A stretch of DNA of 64,000 nt from Atopsyche davidsoni (GCA_022113835.1 JAILWY010000005.1:4482501-4546500); one strand, 5' to 3'; counted from the stretch's first letter, positions 1 through 15,000 are shown. Program-made: numbers and translations. Notes: generated by a model not told the origin, from the sequence alone.

Positions 1-1436
1 CGTTACATTATAAATTACATAACTGAAATACATCATTGACTTCCTGTTCACACAATCTAATACTATCAGGAATTATAATTCAAGTACACTCCGCGGCATA
101 TGGTGACCATGTAATATGCATTTCGAGTATACTCCGTGACATAGGGTGACTACGTTTCATGCATTCATAACCAAAGGTAAATAAAAATAAATAAATACAG
201 TTATAAATCATAGTTTTATCAGGCAAGTCCAATGAAAGAAGAAAAAAGAATTTTCTGAAAATAATTAAAACCAAAGTTTGTTAAAGGAAATTATATTAAT
301 GAAATTCAATTTAAAAGTCCGTTTAATATGTGAATAAGTCGATCAACAGTCATTTCCAGTTATAACATAGGTCTTTTAAATTATACTTAAATGAAGTTTA
401 CAGGCTTAAAATTAACGAGCCGCAAAAAAATTGTGACGTCATTAAACCATAATAAACATATATCTGAATATGATAAGCTTTGGTCTAATCCCCTGAGACT
501 GCATACCATTCAATTAATGCATGACATGTGAAAAAGGAATATATTTTATTTTGATATTAAAATGTTGTTCAATTATATTGTAGTTCAATTATACGCAAGT
601 AATTGTAGAGGTATAAAAAATAGTAAATCTAAAATAAATATTTGAATAATCAATTTTCGCATTTGTCAGTGGCGTGACTACTTTACAAGCAGAAACATTA
701 AAAAAACTTTAGTTTTAGTAAAATTTATAATTTAAAACAATTATACTGGAGGAATTGTCTTTCTGTTCGCATGGACCGCACGCCACTGATAATTTTAGTA
801 AATACTTTACTTTTCTGTATAAATTGGAATGCATAATACGGTGTTATTGACCTTTTCAGTGCAGGATACAAGCAGCAAAAAGAAAGGACAAAAGGTGAAA
901 ATATTCGAGGACAACCTGCGGAGCAAAAAGTACAAGACAGTCTTTTATGTTCGTTTCGAATTGTGTTTTTTTTTTGTCCAATTCCGGTTTCGTTTAGATT
1001 CGGGATGCCATTGTGACAATGTTGGTTTTTTTTTTATTTTTATCATGCGAAACTCGCCGCGGTGTAGATTTAAGGTGCAGGTTTTCACATCGCATGAGCA
1101 ATTTACCTTGACAGAGCAATCGGCAAGTCGCAGACTTGATAATTTTAATCATTACACATGTGCAAATATTTTCAGTTCCACAATAAATACGAATAAATTC
1201 ATAAAATTTTACCCAAATTCAACAAACAAAAAATTAATTGCGGTTAAAATATTGGTGTACGGCTCTCCATTATGAAATTGAAGGCCTCGCTTCCCGGCCG
1301 GTTTCGCTTTGTAATCCGCACTCGACACAAGTTCTGATGATGATAATTACATTATTTATTTTTTGTTGAATTCTCTCCAGGCATGTTGTAGTTTTGCTTC
1401 CGTGTATTTATCTTTCGCAATTAATATTTGCGGATC

Positions 1437-1530
1437 AAATGGAACGCGAGATCGAGGAACTTGGCATACATGGGCCCACTCCAGTGGCCGAGGTCACTTC
1501 TCTTTCTGAGAAGTTTAACCCTCTCGGGTG
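1437..1530 (+). other. Exon-like island, unrecognised
   Basis: A locally GC-richer segment stays open in one frame from the ATG at 1440 and reads as an acidic, helix-prone peptide beginning MEREIEELGIHGPTP. Codon use looks protein-like against an AT-rich background. No strong splice donor is visible at its right edge (GG then GTGTGC is weak), and I do not recognise the family. It may be an internal exon of a large plus-strand gene or chance. Confidence 0.2.
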
Positions 1531-3963
1531 TGCATCAAGACATACAATCAAGATAACAATAAGGACCAATAGCCGGACGTTGAAATTATGATGTAATATA
1601 TAAAAATTATCTAAGTATTAACAGTATCTTAAATAGATTGAACTTTAAAATTCATATATAATTTATTCCTAATTTCAGTCATAAATAAATCATTTAGTTT
1701 TTATAAAGTATATTTATTAACACTCGGTTGACATGTGTGCAATTTATTACATACCTGGATTTAATATTTTTTTACTTATATAACATTCAATAAATAACTA
1801 TTCAAGAACCTTATCTGAATATTCCCTTGAAATCAGTTCCACGCCATACGTTGAGGTTTTTTTCTCAACGATTTATTGTTTTAATTAATGCTGCACGGAG
1901 CGCAAGGACATTTAATAAAATATTATTATAATAACACAAATAAAAAATATATTTACTAATGCGCAATACTTTATTTTTGAAGATATATTTATGTTTAATG
2001 TAGTTTTATATTATTTTTTAGATATATTAATATAATTTAAATAAAACGACTCATTTATTATAATCTTTAATTTTTTGAAAAATAAATCCATTTTATAAAC
2101 TTTATTTACGATAAGAATGTAAAAAAAATATATTTTCTTGTTAACTGAAGGCATATTATTGGTAAGGTAGATCAATGAGACCTGTGCGGCATAACAATAC
2201 GATCAATTGTCACAAAGGTATGATGCAGTTTCATTATTAGTATATAAATATTGGTTTATTTACGTCATCCAGTGCATATATTTTTATTTTTCATTTATCG
2301 TGGCAGCTGTTTGTGGAAAAAAGCAAGAAAGTTTGGTCCGTGGAGGATTCCGTGTACCTGCCTGGCGAGTCGCCGTCACGGAATATTTAATACAATAAAT
2401 TAATTTCACAGCGGAATACTAATGGAAACGATGATTTTACTTTTGGGAATCTTAAACGTAATTGATATCAAATTTATAAATTTAACGGGAAGTAATATTG
2501 TGTAATGATACAGGATGAATAAGCATTCTCTCAGGCATTTTAAAAAGGAGCAATGACCTTTGATTTGTGAACATGCATTTATAATAATTAAAATTATTAT
2601 TACATATAGAAAGCAAGCTACGTATATTGACTATATATTTTGATCACCACAGAAAATATTTTTTACCGTTTATACTTGTACTAATATTTATAAAAAAAAT
2701 TATAAGTATACTTACTACCTGTACCTTCACCTATACGATTTAACGAGCCAAAAACTAAATAAAAATATATTGAAAACTAAAATAAATTAAGAAGATTATT
2801 TTAAACAGATATAATTATGCTTTGCATACATTTATTGTAAAACGATCTAAAAACTATACCAAATGTTTAAGCTCATATTTCCATGGAAAATGTGAAAACG
2901 GTACGTTTACATTTAACATTAAATCGATAGTAACAAAACGTTACTTTATAAAATTTATGTGAAATATATATTTGATGTCGAAATTTCACTAAATTCAGTA
3001 TCCAGTTTTCATTCCTAAGAAAGTATCTCAAAAAACTTTGCCTGCCATACACGCATTTCCTTACGTCAAATGTCTTGTGTTGCGGCGTTACTCCTTTTAC
3101 TATTAACCTTCACGGTTAATAAAAGTAATTAAAGCATAATACAAGCCTATATTGAATAATTTATGTGTATATTTCATTTATAATATTGGTATAACAGAAA
3201 GAATTGCTAAGCAAAAATCCGAAAACAGACAAATACGTTTTATAAGTAATCTATTTCAAAGATAGAATATTAAAAATCTTTGAATTATGGTTGTTTTTTT
3301 AAAGGTTATTGGAAAACTATTATGAATATGTATGGTTCAAATCCTTGCGTGAGAAAATACGAGCTCGACAAAATGATTGCTCGCTTTCAGAACGCTATGC
3401 TATTACAAAATGCTGTAACAAAAACTCCTCCACAAAGACTTCTCCGGCAGAGCAAAGCCTTTTACATCGACAACAAAGCATAGAAAAAGAAAAAATAACG
3501 CCAGAATAAAACGGCAGATATGCGTGATGCAGAAGAGAGGCAGCAGATGCGAACCTCTGGTAATTATTTACACAGCAATAAAATAAAAACCTGTGATGCA
3601 TTCGATACAGCAAATGCCAGATTTAATTTCAATTCGTTGTGTGTGGAGCGTCCAATTGTCTTCTTAAATTGGTTGCGGCAGACTGACCGTTGGCCACCTC
3701 GGAAAGGGAAACATAGCATCAGAAATTCAAAGAAACCGCTTGCTCATTGGCCGGCAAAACATTCCTTAGCCAAAATTGCGATCTACTATCTGAAGCTGCT
3801 GAGCTTAACATTTAAACAAAAATCTCATTAAAAAAGCCTAGTTTAATTTTATGTGAAAAAATTGATTTTTAATTTAAAGATCGATTCGGTGTACTGCCGT
3901 TTTAGTAAGACGTGAAAATGAATATGGGCGTAAGTGAGTTACGCTTCGGTGTCTGCTTTTCAG

Positions 3964-4145
3964 CAATTGTTCAGCATGAACCACGACATGATGGTGGAGT
4001 CTGTGTACCCTGGCCGTCTCGGGCAGGCGGGACCAACGGCCGCTCCCTGGTGCTTGACGAGGCCGAGTGTGCTGACGCAGCCGAGTGCTGTGCGCTGGTA
4101 CTTGGCCACAGGAACGAGGCGTGACGGCCGGAGAGGAATCTATCG
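3964..4145 (+). other. Candidate exon, unrecognised
   Basis: A pyrimidine-rich acceptor (GTCTGCTTTTCAG) ends at 3963. It is followed by about 180 bp of markedly GC-richer sequence, open in the frame that starts QLFSMNHDMMVESVYPG. A moderate donor (CG then GTAATG) follows 4145. A stronger donor (GCG then GTAAGG) at 4181 would put stops into every frame of the exon. The minus strand is also open here, so strand is not certain. I do not recognise the product. Confidence 0.25.
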
Positions 4146-7100
4146 GTAATGAGCAACTTCCTGCCGCAGAAGCGGGTGCGGTAAGGAGACGCCCGACGCT
4201 CATCGATTTGAATCGCCTGCTTGTCTAGGGACCCTCACGCAGTTTAATATACAGTGCCTGAATACTCGAACCGCTCGAACGGCTCGAACGATTACGTCGA
4301 TATCGTAAAAAGGTATATGGCGTAAACGCTGCATAATCAATTCGAGGTATTTTGAAGACAGGTTTGAATTGGCTGTTTGTCTAGGTACGACCCCTTCCAA
4401 TTACTGTCTAATAAACACGATGGTTAAAAACTCTATACTAAAAGGATTAAACACAGTAGCTAAAAACTCGAATATCTAAGGAAAGATAAATGGCATTATA
4501 AAACTTTTATATGCTTTACAAATAATAAATAATTGGTGAAAAGACCGGGTTTATGTCTTAAATTTAAAACTATTAAAATAAATTGGAACTTGGTCTGTAA
4601 AAAAAAAGATTGTATAGCCGTTCAAGTAAAAATTGCCAAAATATATTCATAAAGCAGGATATGTGGGACTTGCAGCGATTCTATGTTGGAAAATATTCAT
4701 AAAAACAGGTTTTCTGTATATCGGCAATAGACAACAAAATGCATTTATACACATTTACATTATTTAATATAAATTACATTAAGTAGAACTGAAAAATAAT
4801 GAATGAAACAATTGTTATTAGCAACATCCAAGACCTTATTTTAACACCATTAATTTACGTGGTAGCTCGTGTCTCCTGTAAATGCTGGCCTTCTTTGGCG
4901 TAGGTGAATGTAACGATTTTAACTTAACGTAACATGGGAATTTCACTTCAAAAAAGATTTTTTTTTTGTAATCCGTTCCGCGTTTCTGTTTCAGATAGTG
5001 CCATGAGTTTTAGAACACCGTGCTTACACATTAAGCCACTTACTTTAGACACGTGGTCAATTTGAATTCCTAGCGTGCAGTTATGCAAAAAAAATATTCT
5101 TGGTTTGTGTAATTACCATAACTGTACATATTCTGCAATATTTTTAGAAAAGTAATATAAACTGAAACTGCATTATTAAAATATATCAATTTGATAATTT
5201 CTTTACATTATGTCAATTAAATTACATAATTAGCCGGCGAAACAACATCAAATTTGATATGTGTATGTGACGTTTTCCACAGCGAGTTGGGTTTTTTACA
5301 ATTAAATAGGTATTATAATTTTGGTTTTAAAAAATAATAAAGGGTGTGGTTAAATATAAATGTTCAATGTAAAATTTCATTCCAATTGAGGAAGTTTTGT
5401 TGCCAATTGCTTTAGTACTGGGAAGTGTATATTTTTTAGAATTTTTTAGAATATCAAGATATTTATCTTAGGGCATGTTTAATTAGTGAAAATACTCACA
5501 AATGCTCCGTCATGTTTTAAAACTAAAACCCAAAAGAAAGTATCTAATTAACAGCAATGATTACAAATTTACAAACCGAAACCGCTTTGCGGGTGTATCT
5601 TATTAATTATAAATTCAAATACTCGAAACCGGGAAATCTCGTTGCTAATGTAACGGAAATAATAGTTCCGCCATTGAAGTCTCAAAAGTTTACTTGCGTT
5701 AGAGCACTTACTTAAAATAATAAATCCGCCACTACAGAAGGCCGGTATTATCAAAAACAAGAAACCAAGACAAGTCTAATGTTATTTTTTTTAAATAAAG
5801 GAAACATAAGCCCTTGGGTGCTTTGTTAGCAGTCGAATTGCTACACCATTTTGTATGATCCGAATGCTCACTGTTATCTTCATAGGAGCAAAAACGTACT
5901 CAGAAACAATAAGCATATTGATTTTGTTAATAACAATTAACTAACCAAATGATATGTTATAAAATTGCGAACAGGGAAAAACATTGCTAGGATATATATT
6001 CAAAAATAAAAAGCCTCTCAATCACGAAAACCCTAACTACTTCATATATTTTTTTGATCTTATCAAATTTGCAATACCACAATGATTCTTTGTAAATCTT
6101 ATTGAAGTATCTAAAATAAAACCGAAAGGAATAATATACACTTGATTGCTGGCAGCCCCGCGAAATGAAGTCTAACGGTCAAGTTCTGGATGATCGAATC
6201 TGGTGCGGAGAGTCCCCGTCCCCGAGGAAATTACTCGAGTACCTCTTATTTGTTTTGTACTTTCATGCTTCGGCTTACAGCCAATTATTCATACTAAACA
6301 AACACCAAAAAAATCCATAAAATCAAGGTTGAACTTGGGTGTTAACGATTCAAATGATATTTACTAACATACAGTGTGATTCGCGTAAGTCAACCAGCTT
6401 TAATGCATAAGAGAGGACAAACTAATTGAAACAATATTTCATTAATATGTAACTCGTTGACAACACCCATCAACTACTATAATTTACTTCAGAATTTACC
6501 AAGTGAAAATTACGTTAAAATAAAAATGGAAAGTGTGAATAAAAAGAAAACATTACGAATGTGCAAGTATTTTACAAAAAAATCATTTTTTTTAGTAAAA
6601 AAAGGTAAAACATGGGGATCTACATAAATACGTTGATCATTTGAATAAATCAGCTGTATATACATATTTAGGTAAAGTGTATACTGAGTGTGAAGGTATT
6701 ACCGACACACGAAATATTCTAGTGCTGGCCGAGGACGTCCACAGCTGATTACAAAATATTGACTGTTTCAAAACATAGCTGGACCCGACGGGAGTTTATG
6801 GGTCCGGCTCTGTGCTTCTAGAACCTTCTGGCACCAACAGTGGACGACGAAACACACAAGAACATTTCCTTTACTACAAATACAATATGGGTCTAATAAT
6901 ATTTATTTATTATTTTTTGAAAGCTGCCTAGAACAGCGCTATTTATTAATGGTGTTGAAATTTAGACAAAGGGTAATATAGTTTCAACACAAACAATATT
7001 TTAAATTGAGTTTTATTGATTAATCACTGAGAGGTTGTTATTTTTTAGATACTTTGGCTTCCGAACAGAAACCATTATCGAGAAATTTTTGTTTTTTTAT

Positions 7101-7830
7101 TGTTTCAGTAATACAAAAATAATATCGAATGGAGAGTTTTATTTGTCAAAAGAAATAATAGCCAAATGTGAATAATTATTTTATAAACATAGATGACATA
7201 ATAGTGTCTTGTAAAAAAAACCTATTACATACATACTAAAATAAACACACTCTCATTTTTAATTTAGAGATAATTTACAAATCCTCAATACGAAACTTTT
7301 TTGCAGAGATTTCTTATCAATTTTTACTGTAATTAGCGTCAGTTTATTTAACATTAAAAATTACAAAAACTATTTTTAATATAAAAACTTGCATCAAAAG
7401 CAAACAAAAAAAAAACTGATAACTCCCAACACATTAAATGATATGATCTATTTTAATGTGTAGTAAAAAAGCGTAAGCACTTTTTATGCGGAAAAAAGTG
7501 ACATTTATAACAAACAAAACTAGTTTTGTCATTTTTGAGGAAAAAAAATGATTATATAAAAACTCATTAAAAAAAACCGATTTTATAAAACACGCTTTCA
7601 TTCGTAAAAATACATATTTTTTAAATTTTTCCTGTATAGTTCCATAGAACCTTGATTCTAAAATGATTCATCATGATTCCAAAATGTGCTCCGAGAGATA
7701 GTCGTTGAGGTCTGCGAACTAAAATGAAATTTCTAATGAAGTGAATCAACTCAACTTTACTTTTTCGAGATGCAATTAAAACGTACCAAGTCCAGAAATA
7801 TTCATATATAGTATCAGATCCCTAAGACCT

Positions 7831-7973
7831 CTACACAAGACGCGACACGACTTGAAATTGGACAATAGCGTCCTTTTTTGCGTTGTTTGAAAACAATTTA
7901 AAAAATAACCAAAATAAAGGGACGCTATTGGCTGATTGCAAATCAGTTGCATGTTGTGTCGCTCCGTGTGTAG
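7831..7973. repeat. Palindromic MITE-like element, copy A
   Basis: The ends are CTACACA and GTGTGTAG, with long imperfect inverted arms. The left arm contains GCGACACGACTTG and AATAGCGTCC, and the right arm contains GGGACGCTATTGGCTGATTG and TTGTGTCGC. It shares arm sequence with copies at 15913, 33826 and 55331. It has no coding capacity. This looks like a short non-autonomous DNA transposon. Confidence 0.7.
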
Positions 7974-8850
7974 CCGGCTTTGGGAACCGCTCTGTGGCCT
8001 GATTCCAAGATGCGCTCCGGGAGCGGGTCATCGCAATTCGTTGTGGAGAATTCGCAGTGTGCGCTATTTCGCAATATTCGTTTAATAAAACACTCGCGCG
8101 CCTGTGTGAAATTGTAAACTCAGTTGTCACAACAATAGAAGATGACAACACTGTCAAGATCAGTTCGCGCAATCGTTGCCAGATACCAATTAAAATTTCA
8201 GGCAGACGTCGCTAGCGCAGCTTTGCAGGATGAGGTTTCTTTTTAACCATGACATAAAAGCAATTCGTGATCACTAAATGTAAATCTAAATTATTTTTAT
8301 CAATATTCCGCGAGCGAAAGATATCTCTGTCTAGATAATAAAAGCCGCACAGGAAAAGGCAGCTAGACAACTATGATGAAACAGTGCTTCCGATATTACA
8401 TGCAAGTTTCAAAAACAAGTTGAAGTATGTACAATATATTTTTCTTATCGAGTGAAAAGTAGAAGAAAAATGCGCTGAATCTTAGAAAATCTGACCTTAA
8501 AAAAGTTACAAATTAACAGCAGTGAAGTTCCGAAGTTAGTCAGGTTCATGGACAGAAGATTATTTCATTTACTCAAGCCACTGAACACTGAACAAAATTT
8601 AACAAGTCTTCATACGTCCTAAAGAAATTTTATTAAAATGCGAAAACTATTTGAATGTTATTAAGAATTATGATACTTAACAAGTTGTAAAATAAAATAT
8701 TTTATATGCATATATGTTTTGTGATGGTTTATCTAGTATTTTATTCTTAAAAGCAAAATACTGTTTGAATAATGCTTGACCCGATAGATTAAATGTGATA
8801 TTACCACAGTAGGACAAGATCATAACTTTTACGTTTTGTAATGCAAAAAC

Positions 8851-8851
<1 letters not shown>

Positions 8852-8899
<48 letters not shown>
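8852..8899. repeat. (TA)n microsatellite
   Basis: About 48 bp of uninterrupted TA dinucleotide repeat. It creates a spurious Tyr-Ile reading frame that is not a gene. Confidence 0.95.
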
Positions 8900-8903
<4 letters not shown>

Positions 8904-10094
8904 CTTTTTAATTATAATGAGTCATGCGATGTAACACAAATCGTCTTCAACAAAACTGTAACAGGCATGAACCCAATCACAGCAGTTTGGGATTCATCTT
9001 ACAGAACGGATGTCGAACAGAGGTTCTATCAGCCAAGAGTCGACTAGACTGATAACAAACCTTTTTTTAAATAATAAAATACATTTTTCGCTAAAATTCA
9101 TTTTATTAAAAAAATATATGTTTACGTAATTGTCGAAAGTTTTTGTTGTCTACATTTATATTTTTTAAACAATATTTTCTTATATCCCTGACGTTTTTTT
9201 CAACATTTTTACTGTATATTCTTTTAGGTATCTTAGCAGTGATATTAAATGTAAAAAAATACATCTTATTTATTTACTTAAAACACAGTACAATATGCGA
9301 TAAAAAATACTACAGACACTCATAAACATCAATCATATTAATTAATCAAGATTAATTAATAATTATGTGATTTCAAAATATAAACAACTACATATTGTTT
9401 TTAATGTTATAGTTTTTAAGAGTCGATTTCTTAGTGACTTCGAATTCATCATTTATACGGTATTGAAAAAGATTTCTTATTTGCATATTTTAAGCATTTG
9501 GTCATTGAAGAAAAGAAAAAAAATTAAATTGCTGCAATCAATATAAATTTTTTACACCACAGATATGTTTTTTAGCTGTAGGCACTAGCAAGCTGTGAAT
9601 ATAAGCCGGAATAAAGTCTTAACAAAAAATGCTTTCGATTTTTAACAGTAGCTTTATAATTAATACATATGATAAAAAAATCACATATAATTATATTACA
9701 GGTGTCAATAATAAATATAAAATAGAAAGAGTCACATGGATGAATGCGTTTGTACCGAATTGCGCAAAGACGTATTTTGATACTTTGTGGTGGTGGTGTG
9801 CTTTGCTTGCGTGTCACAAAACAGTACAAATGACCATTTGCAAATTGAAATCAATGACTTTAATATTTTCAACTAGTAAATTACTAAACAATATGTTATG
9901 GAAATATAAATGAGTATTGTTCAAAGATTTAATCATATAAAGTGCTTTTTTAAAAATCAATAAATAAGTATTTTTTTTGTATATTGGGTTGCTATTAAGT
10001 GATAAAGTTATTTTTGAATGAAACCAGACTTATAATTTTTTTAAAAGAAACAGCTTTTAGTGGAATAGGGGCAGTATTCAGGTCACCGCTAGAG

Positions 10095-10126
10095 TATATA
10101 AAATATATAGCTGACGCAAACCAGTA
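10095..10126 (+). promoter_or_regulatory. Candidate TATA plus initiator core promoter
   Basis: TATATAAAA starts at 10095, and a CCAGTA initiator-like motif lies at 10121-10126, about 26 bp downstream. This is the spacing expected of an arthropod TATA/Inr promoter. It stands about 130 bp upstream of the ATG exon at 10258, which ends in a consensus splice donor. TATA-like strings are common in such AT-rich DNA, so the support is the arrangement rather than the motif alone. Confidence 0.35.
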
Positions 10127-10257
10127 AAACCTATCAGGGAAACGTGTCATCGAACATATAATTAATTTACGATATCGATCCTCTATTGTGCTCGGCAGCT
10201 GTCGTAAAACTTTATTTAATTTGATTGCGCACTATCGGGCAATCATAACTGGAAATA

Positions 10258-10328
10258 ATGACATCGCAGAATGACGATACAGTAACGACGAATTGCATGG
10301 ACCGTCCGCTTGCCCAATCCGGACCCGC
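10258..10328 (+). CDS. Candidate first coding exon, unknown gene
   Basis: An ATG at 10258 opens 23 codons beginning MTSQNDDTVTTNCMDR. The frame ends after two bases of a codon (phase 2) at a near-perfect donor, CCCGC then GTAAGT (10329). Upstream lie about 130 bp of leader and a TATA/initiator pair. The segment is GC-richer than its surroundings. A downstream island at 11912-12044 is phase-compatible, and the join gives an open frame. I recognise no family. It may be the start of a plus-strand gene with large introns running right; transcript evidence is absent, so the call is tentative. Confidence 0.35.
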
Positions 10329-11067
10329 GTAAGTCATCTCATACATTTATATTGTCGTGCAAAGCATGCTTTTCGACACACTTGCAGAAATCCTGTCCAA
10401 TTTTATATTTTACAATAAGCTTTCCAATTTGTTGAAAAATAAGAATCATTACGACGCATTAGAGTCGTGTGTTTTATCCCACATCACTTATAAATTTTAC
10501 AAATAACTTTTTGAATAATAAATTCATGTTGGTAACTACATCGAAACACCAATCAGTTTGGATTTAAAAATGTCCTGTAAACTGCACAAACTTTCTAAAT
10601 ACCTCAGCTGTTAGAGAAATTATTTTATCGAACGGCTTTTTTTTAGGAATTTTGTCATTTTGGCGAATGTTTTAAATGTATTTATTAATGTTGTATTTTT
10701 AAAACCTATTTTGTCACATAAATATACTTATCAAAACATGTATATGAGAGAAAATTTTACACTTTTTATATTTTAAAATTTTTAAATAAATATTTTTTAT
10801 AACCAATAAAAAGTGTAAAAAAAAATCTAAATAATGAACAAATGATCTAGAGGTGATATGAAGCTGGGAGTTACACATATTTTCGCAGATTGTAAATGCG
10901 TTGCTTAAATAGAATTGTCACGCCCGTTGGGAAAGGTTGCGCCGCGTCGCTCGTTACATTTTGATATTAAAATGTGGTACAACTTCCGCCCGTTTAATCG
11001 CATTTTAAGAGAGTAAATTGTGTAACGCGCCGGTGTTCCGCCGGTACAGGTGTGCGAGTTCCTGGCC

Positions 11068-11105
11068 ATCACTCCCAGGTGTGCAGGTGTGCAGGTATGC
11101 AGGTA
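11068..11105. repeat. Short tandem repeat, unit about 8 bp
   Basis: Four to five imperfect copies of GGTGTGCA or GGTATGCA follow one another in a small GC-richer patch. It is a minor minisatellite-like tract with no evident function. Confidence 0.6.
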
Positions 11106-11911
11106 TGCTCCTCTTCCAGTATACACCGAGCGCGCGTTGTATTGTTTTTCGTTAGAATTGTTTCACTGCGCTTTGTGGGCCGCATTTGAAACAGCCTAGA
11201 AAGTATCGTTAAATTTAAAATAAATAAAAAGTGTTTTATTATTTATAGTAAAATATAAAACATGAGTATATATCTCCGGTTTCACATCAACTGAAGATGT
11301 CGGGGTTACTGAGTTTATATATGCATTTCACAATTTCAGTTGTCATATTATTTTTTTCAGTCTCATCAATTCGGCTGTCGTTCTTAATAGTCATAATAAA
11401 TTTTAAAAATCCAAAATTTAAAAAAAATCCAATTTGAGGTTGTTTTCTGATATATGATTATCCGAAGTCAGATTCTCGGCGGTTTTTTTTAATGCAATAA
11501 ATTACTAAGCTTAACGTTCGATTATCTGAATATGTTTTTGCGTTAAATAAATGAAATTCATTCCAAGGCTTCCTATCAAACTCCTAAGATACACTAATCA
11601 TAACTTCAATTCATTATAATTTAAAATCATAGCTAATGTTGAATATTTCCAGTCAAATCGAGACACTGGCAAGCCTAATATTTCTTGTTTTCATTAAATG
11701 TGTCATATTTTTAGAAATTGCAGTTTGTATTTATCTTTTACAACCCTCAAACAACCCTAAGCATTGTGTATTATAAAAGCAAACAATTTAATATTAACCT
11801 GATTCCGATTTAAAATGTAAGCACATTTGTATCGGCGCAGTGTTCTTTTTCAAGACCAGCTCTATAACTATTCCGAAGTACCTTCAAACTTCTGTCGTTT
11901 CTCAGATGAAG

Positions 11912-12044
11912 TTGTCTGGACGGAGACGCCGAGCCTGCATTGTGCAGTGAAGAATTTGCATTAACCCAGATAGCAGCACGAAGAGCTGAAGGTCGAATGC
12001 TGCATGAGGAGTGGACAACCAGCTCCGAGTCGAGTCAAGGCCTC
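11912..12044 (+). CDS. Candidate internal exon, unknown gene
   Basis: The segment carries 44 open codons (containing EEFALTQIAARRAEGRML, an amphipathic helix-like stretch) and ends in phase 0 at a good donor, CTC then GTAAGG. Entering in phase 2 from the candidate exon at 10258 requires an acceptor at AAG (11911). The stronger CAG six bases upstream (11905) would bring a TGA into this frame, which weakens the model. The composition is protein-like. No family is recognised. Confidence 0.25.
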
Positions 12045-15000
12045 GTAAGGCTTCCTTACGTTCGATTAGTTATGTAAGATAAATACGGCCAATCGTCGGA
12101 AGACATAAAAATGATAGACAAATATTCATCTCACATACTATCATTCAAGAATGTACTTACTTTTCGTTATCTTTCTTTCTAAAATAAAAGACGAATGATT
12201 CAGTGTTTCTTTCTGACAAATAAAACATTTTTTTTATAACGGCATTACCACAACTGATTGTTCAGACATAGCACTGTTTCTCTGTACGTATATATTTTTG
12301 GCACAATTAATATTTTAAATCAGTTATTTATTACAAAACAATATAATTTATAGTAAATTGTCAGAAAAAAGTACATTTATTTTGACTCAGTTAAAAAACA
12401 TTATTTCAGGCAAACATAGCAGAAAAATAAAAGTCCCGGTATTGGGACCATCTTCAAGGATTCACACGCAGGAAGGTCCCAATTCCGACTTAAATCGCAA
12501 AACCCCTTTTATAACATTCATACATCTAAATTATTGACTAATATTTTACACAATATTTATTAAGCTACCAATGCTTAGATAGTATTAAACTAATTCAATA
12601 TAATAATTTTAACGATCCAGTTATATTTTGGCGTAATGGCCGCGTATTGCTCACCTCTAGTAAAAATTGCTTCAATTTCCAATTTGTCATAAAATAACGT
12701 CTATAATTGAGGAGCGTATGACACAATGTGAGTCAATTTAAAGAACTACCGCGTGGGGCAACTCCACTCGCAATTTCCGTGATTGAATTTCCCAAATCAC
12801 ATTCTAGCACAAATGATGTTTACTTCCATCACATTAATTATTGAATATGCGCGCTGCCGGTGCTTCGAAACTCATCCGATCTCCATAAAATAGGAGATTG
12901 AGTAGAACTTCATTTTATTGTATAATATTTCTATACATGAACAAAAGTCAACATACCTCCTGATAATTATTTTAAAACCGGATTAATTTATAGGTTTATT
13001 TTACGCATTATTGGATTAGCGTGGCCACATTGCAAGAAAAATAAACATTTGCATATTTTTTTATTTGCATAATTACTGTAACCATTTTTAAAATATGAAT
13101 TTCAATTTTCAAATTTTATTTGAAATTTAAATACACTTAAAGGGACATTAACATGGCAGATTTCTTCTGCAATAGCGTCATGATAAACAAAATACAGTAA
13201 ATCAACATAAATATAAACTGCCTTGTAGTCTAGAGATAAGCACAGATGCTTGAAACAAGTGGAAAACCTTTCGTCAAAGCGCCTTCTCAGAACAGAGGTA
13301 TTCAGTGACACTTCCTGAACAAGCCGGGAAGAGTTAAAAATATATTTAATAAATAACTGGTAATAACACTTAGCATCCGTACAAAACACTTGACAACGAT
13401 GAGGTAAAATATGGGACCATGATAACTGGGTGGTTAACACAAAGGGGAGTTAACCTTAAGGTTGATCCTTTTTGTGGCACGTATTTATCAATTATCAATC
13501 TTCCTGAATTGTTGCACTGAACTTGACCCGTGTTAAGTTATTACATCATGCTTTTAGTGTGTGTAGGTGTACTTTATATATAATAAAAACTTCGTTAGTA
13601 TGAAACTTCGTTAGTTTTTGAATCTAATGCGCCTCAACTCGCCCCCGACTTATTATACTTTATTATTTTATCTTTATTTGATAACCGAGCCCACGTAGTT
13701 AAAGAAGAAAAATCCATAATCATACTATAAAAATAGGAGGTCGTAAAGAAATAGGCAATTGTATAAACAGTAATAACAACTTTCAGGATTGACACGTCCC
13801 CAGCATTTACCTCTTTGTATGCAAGGACATACTACTATACTACAAAAAACCTGCTTTAGAAATATTATATACTTATTATTTACGCACATAAATAAAAATA
13901 TATATTTATTATTTACGCACATAATCTTACTGAAATGACCGTTAGTAAATGTGGTTTCGATAGAATAGTTGAACAGTAAAATATAATGTATAGATTTCAT
14001 TATAATCTGTTGCTAAGCAAGTAGCTATGTAATATTCTGAAGTGGACTGAAAGTAGTTCAGTAGTCCGGTGACTTCAACTCCTCCCATTGCTATTCAGAA
14101 AAAAGCAGTCATGTTCTCCGGTGATTTTCATTTTTTTTCTAATCTGTTAGTCACGAGAGACGCTGTGGTCAAATATCTCGACCCGGCATCGCCCACGTGT
14201 CACGCGCCACATTACCTAGGAATCCAGCTTAAGTGAACGATGATTTGGACAAGGAACTGATGAGGGAATAGATTCACCAATAACCTGAATCATAGCGTGA
14301 TAATTAACGGCATACAGTGAGCTATTAAAACTTATTGAAGTCATTAGCCAAAAATCTGTATTTTTGGAAAAGAAAAAAAAACATGATTTGAAATAAACAA
14401 TATGATAAATGTTTTATAGGAAAAATATGATACTGTAAAAAATACTGCTAATGAAGTTTTCAAAATAAATTGAAAGTTTCGATTAGTAGCATTTCGAATT
14501 CAAGATGCTTCGCACGACAAATATATATATATATACACTTTGGAAACAGCAGTGAATTACTTTTATCTAAATTTTAGATTTATGACATACTTCATGTTTA
14601 AAAAAACTTACGTTATACAGTTGTGCTACTTTACTACCACAACACGTGCTAAAATGAAATTAATAATTGCAATAAGGGATAACTCATCATATTTAGTCAT
14701 AATTATAATGTATCAATCCACTAGTAACTCCAAAATAGTGCTGTATGAGTTAAGTCGGCGTGCGAAAATATTTAACCTATCAGATCACGAGAATTGACCG
14801 TGTTAATAATACTTTGATTGGTAGTTACATTTAATAGCACGATACGTATTAAAAATTTAATGAGAATACATACATATGATTCTTTAAAACAAGAATGGAA
14901 TTGAATATACATCTTTGATTTCAAGTCTCCCCACCAGTGGATTGTATTGGACTGGATAATTTTAATGTCGTTTTTTACGAGAAAATTATCAAGTAATTGC

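Larger units (their letters stand above)
1..10094. other. AT-rich gene-poor stretch
   Basis: No convincing gene is visible. The stretch is AT-rich with many short homopolymer runs. It holds a MITE-like palindrome (7831-7973), a (TA)n tract (8852-8899) and a few exon-like islands: around 861-930, 1437-1530 and 3964-4145, plus a short open segment near 6150-6230. The rest could be intergenic or intronic; the sequence alone does not decide. Confidence 0.6.
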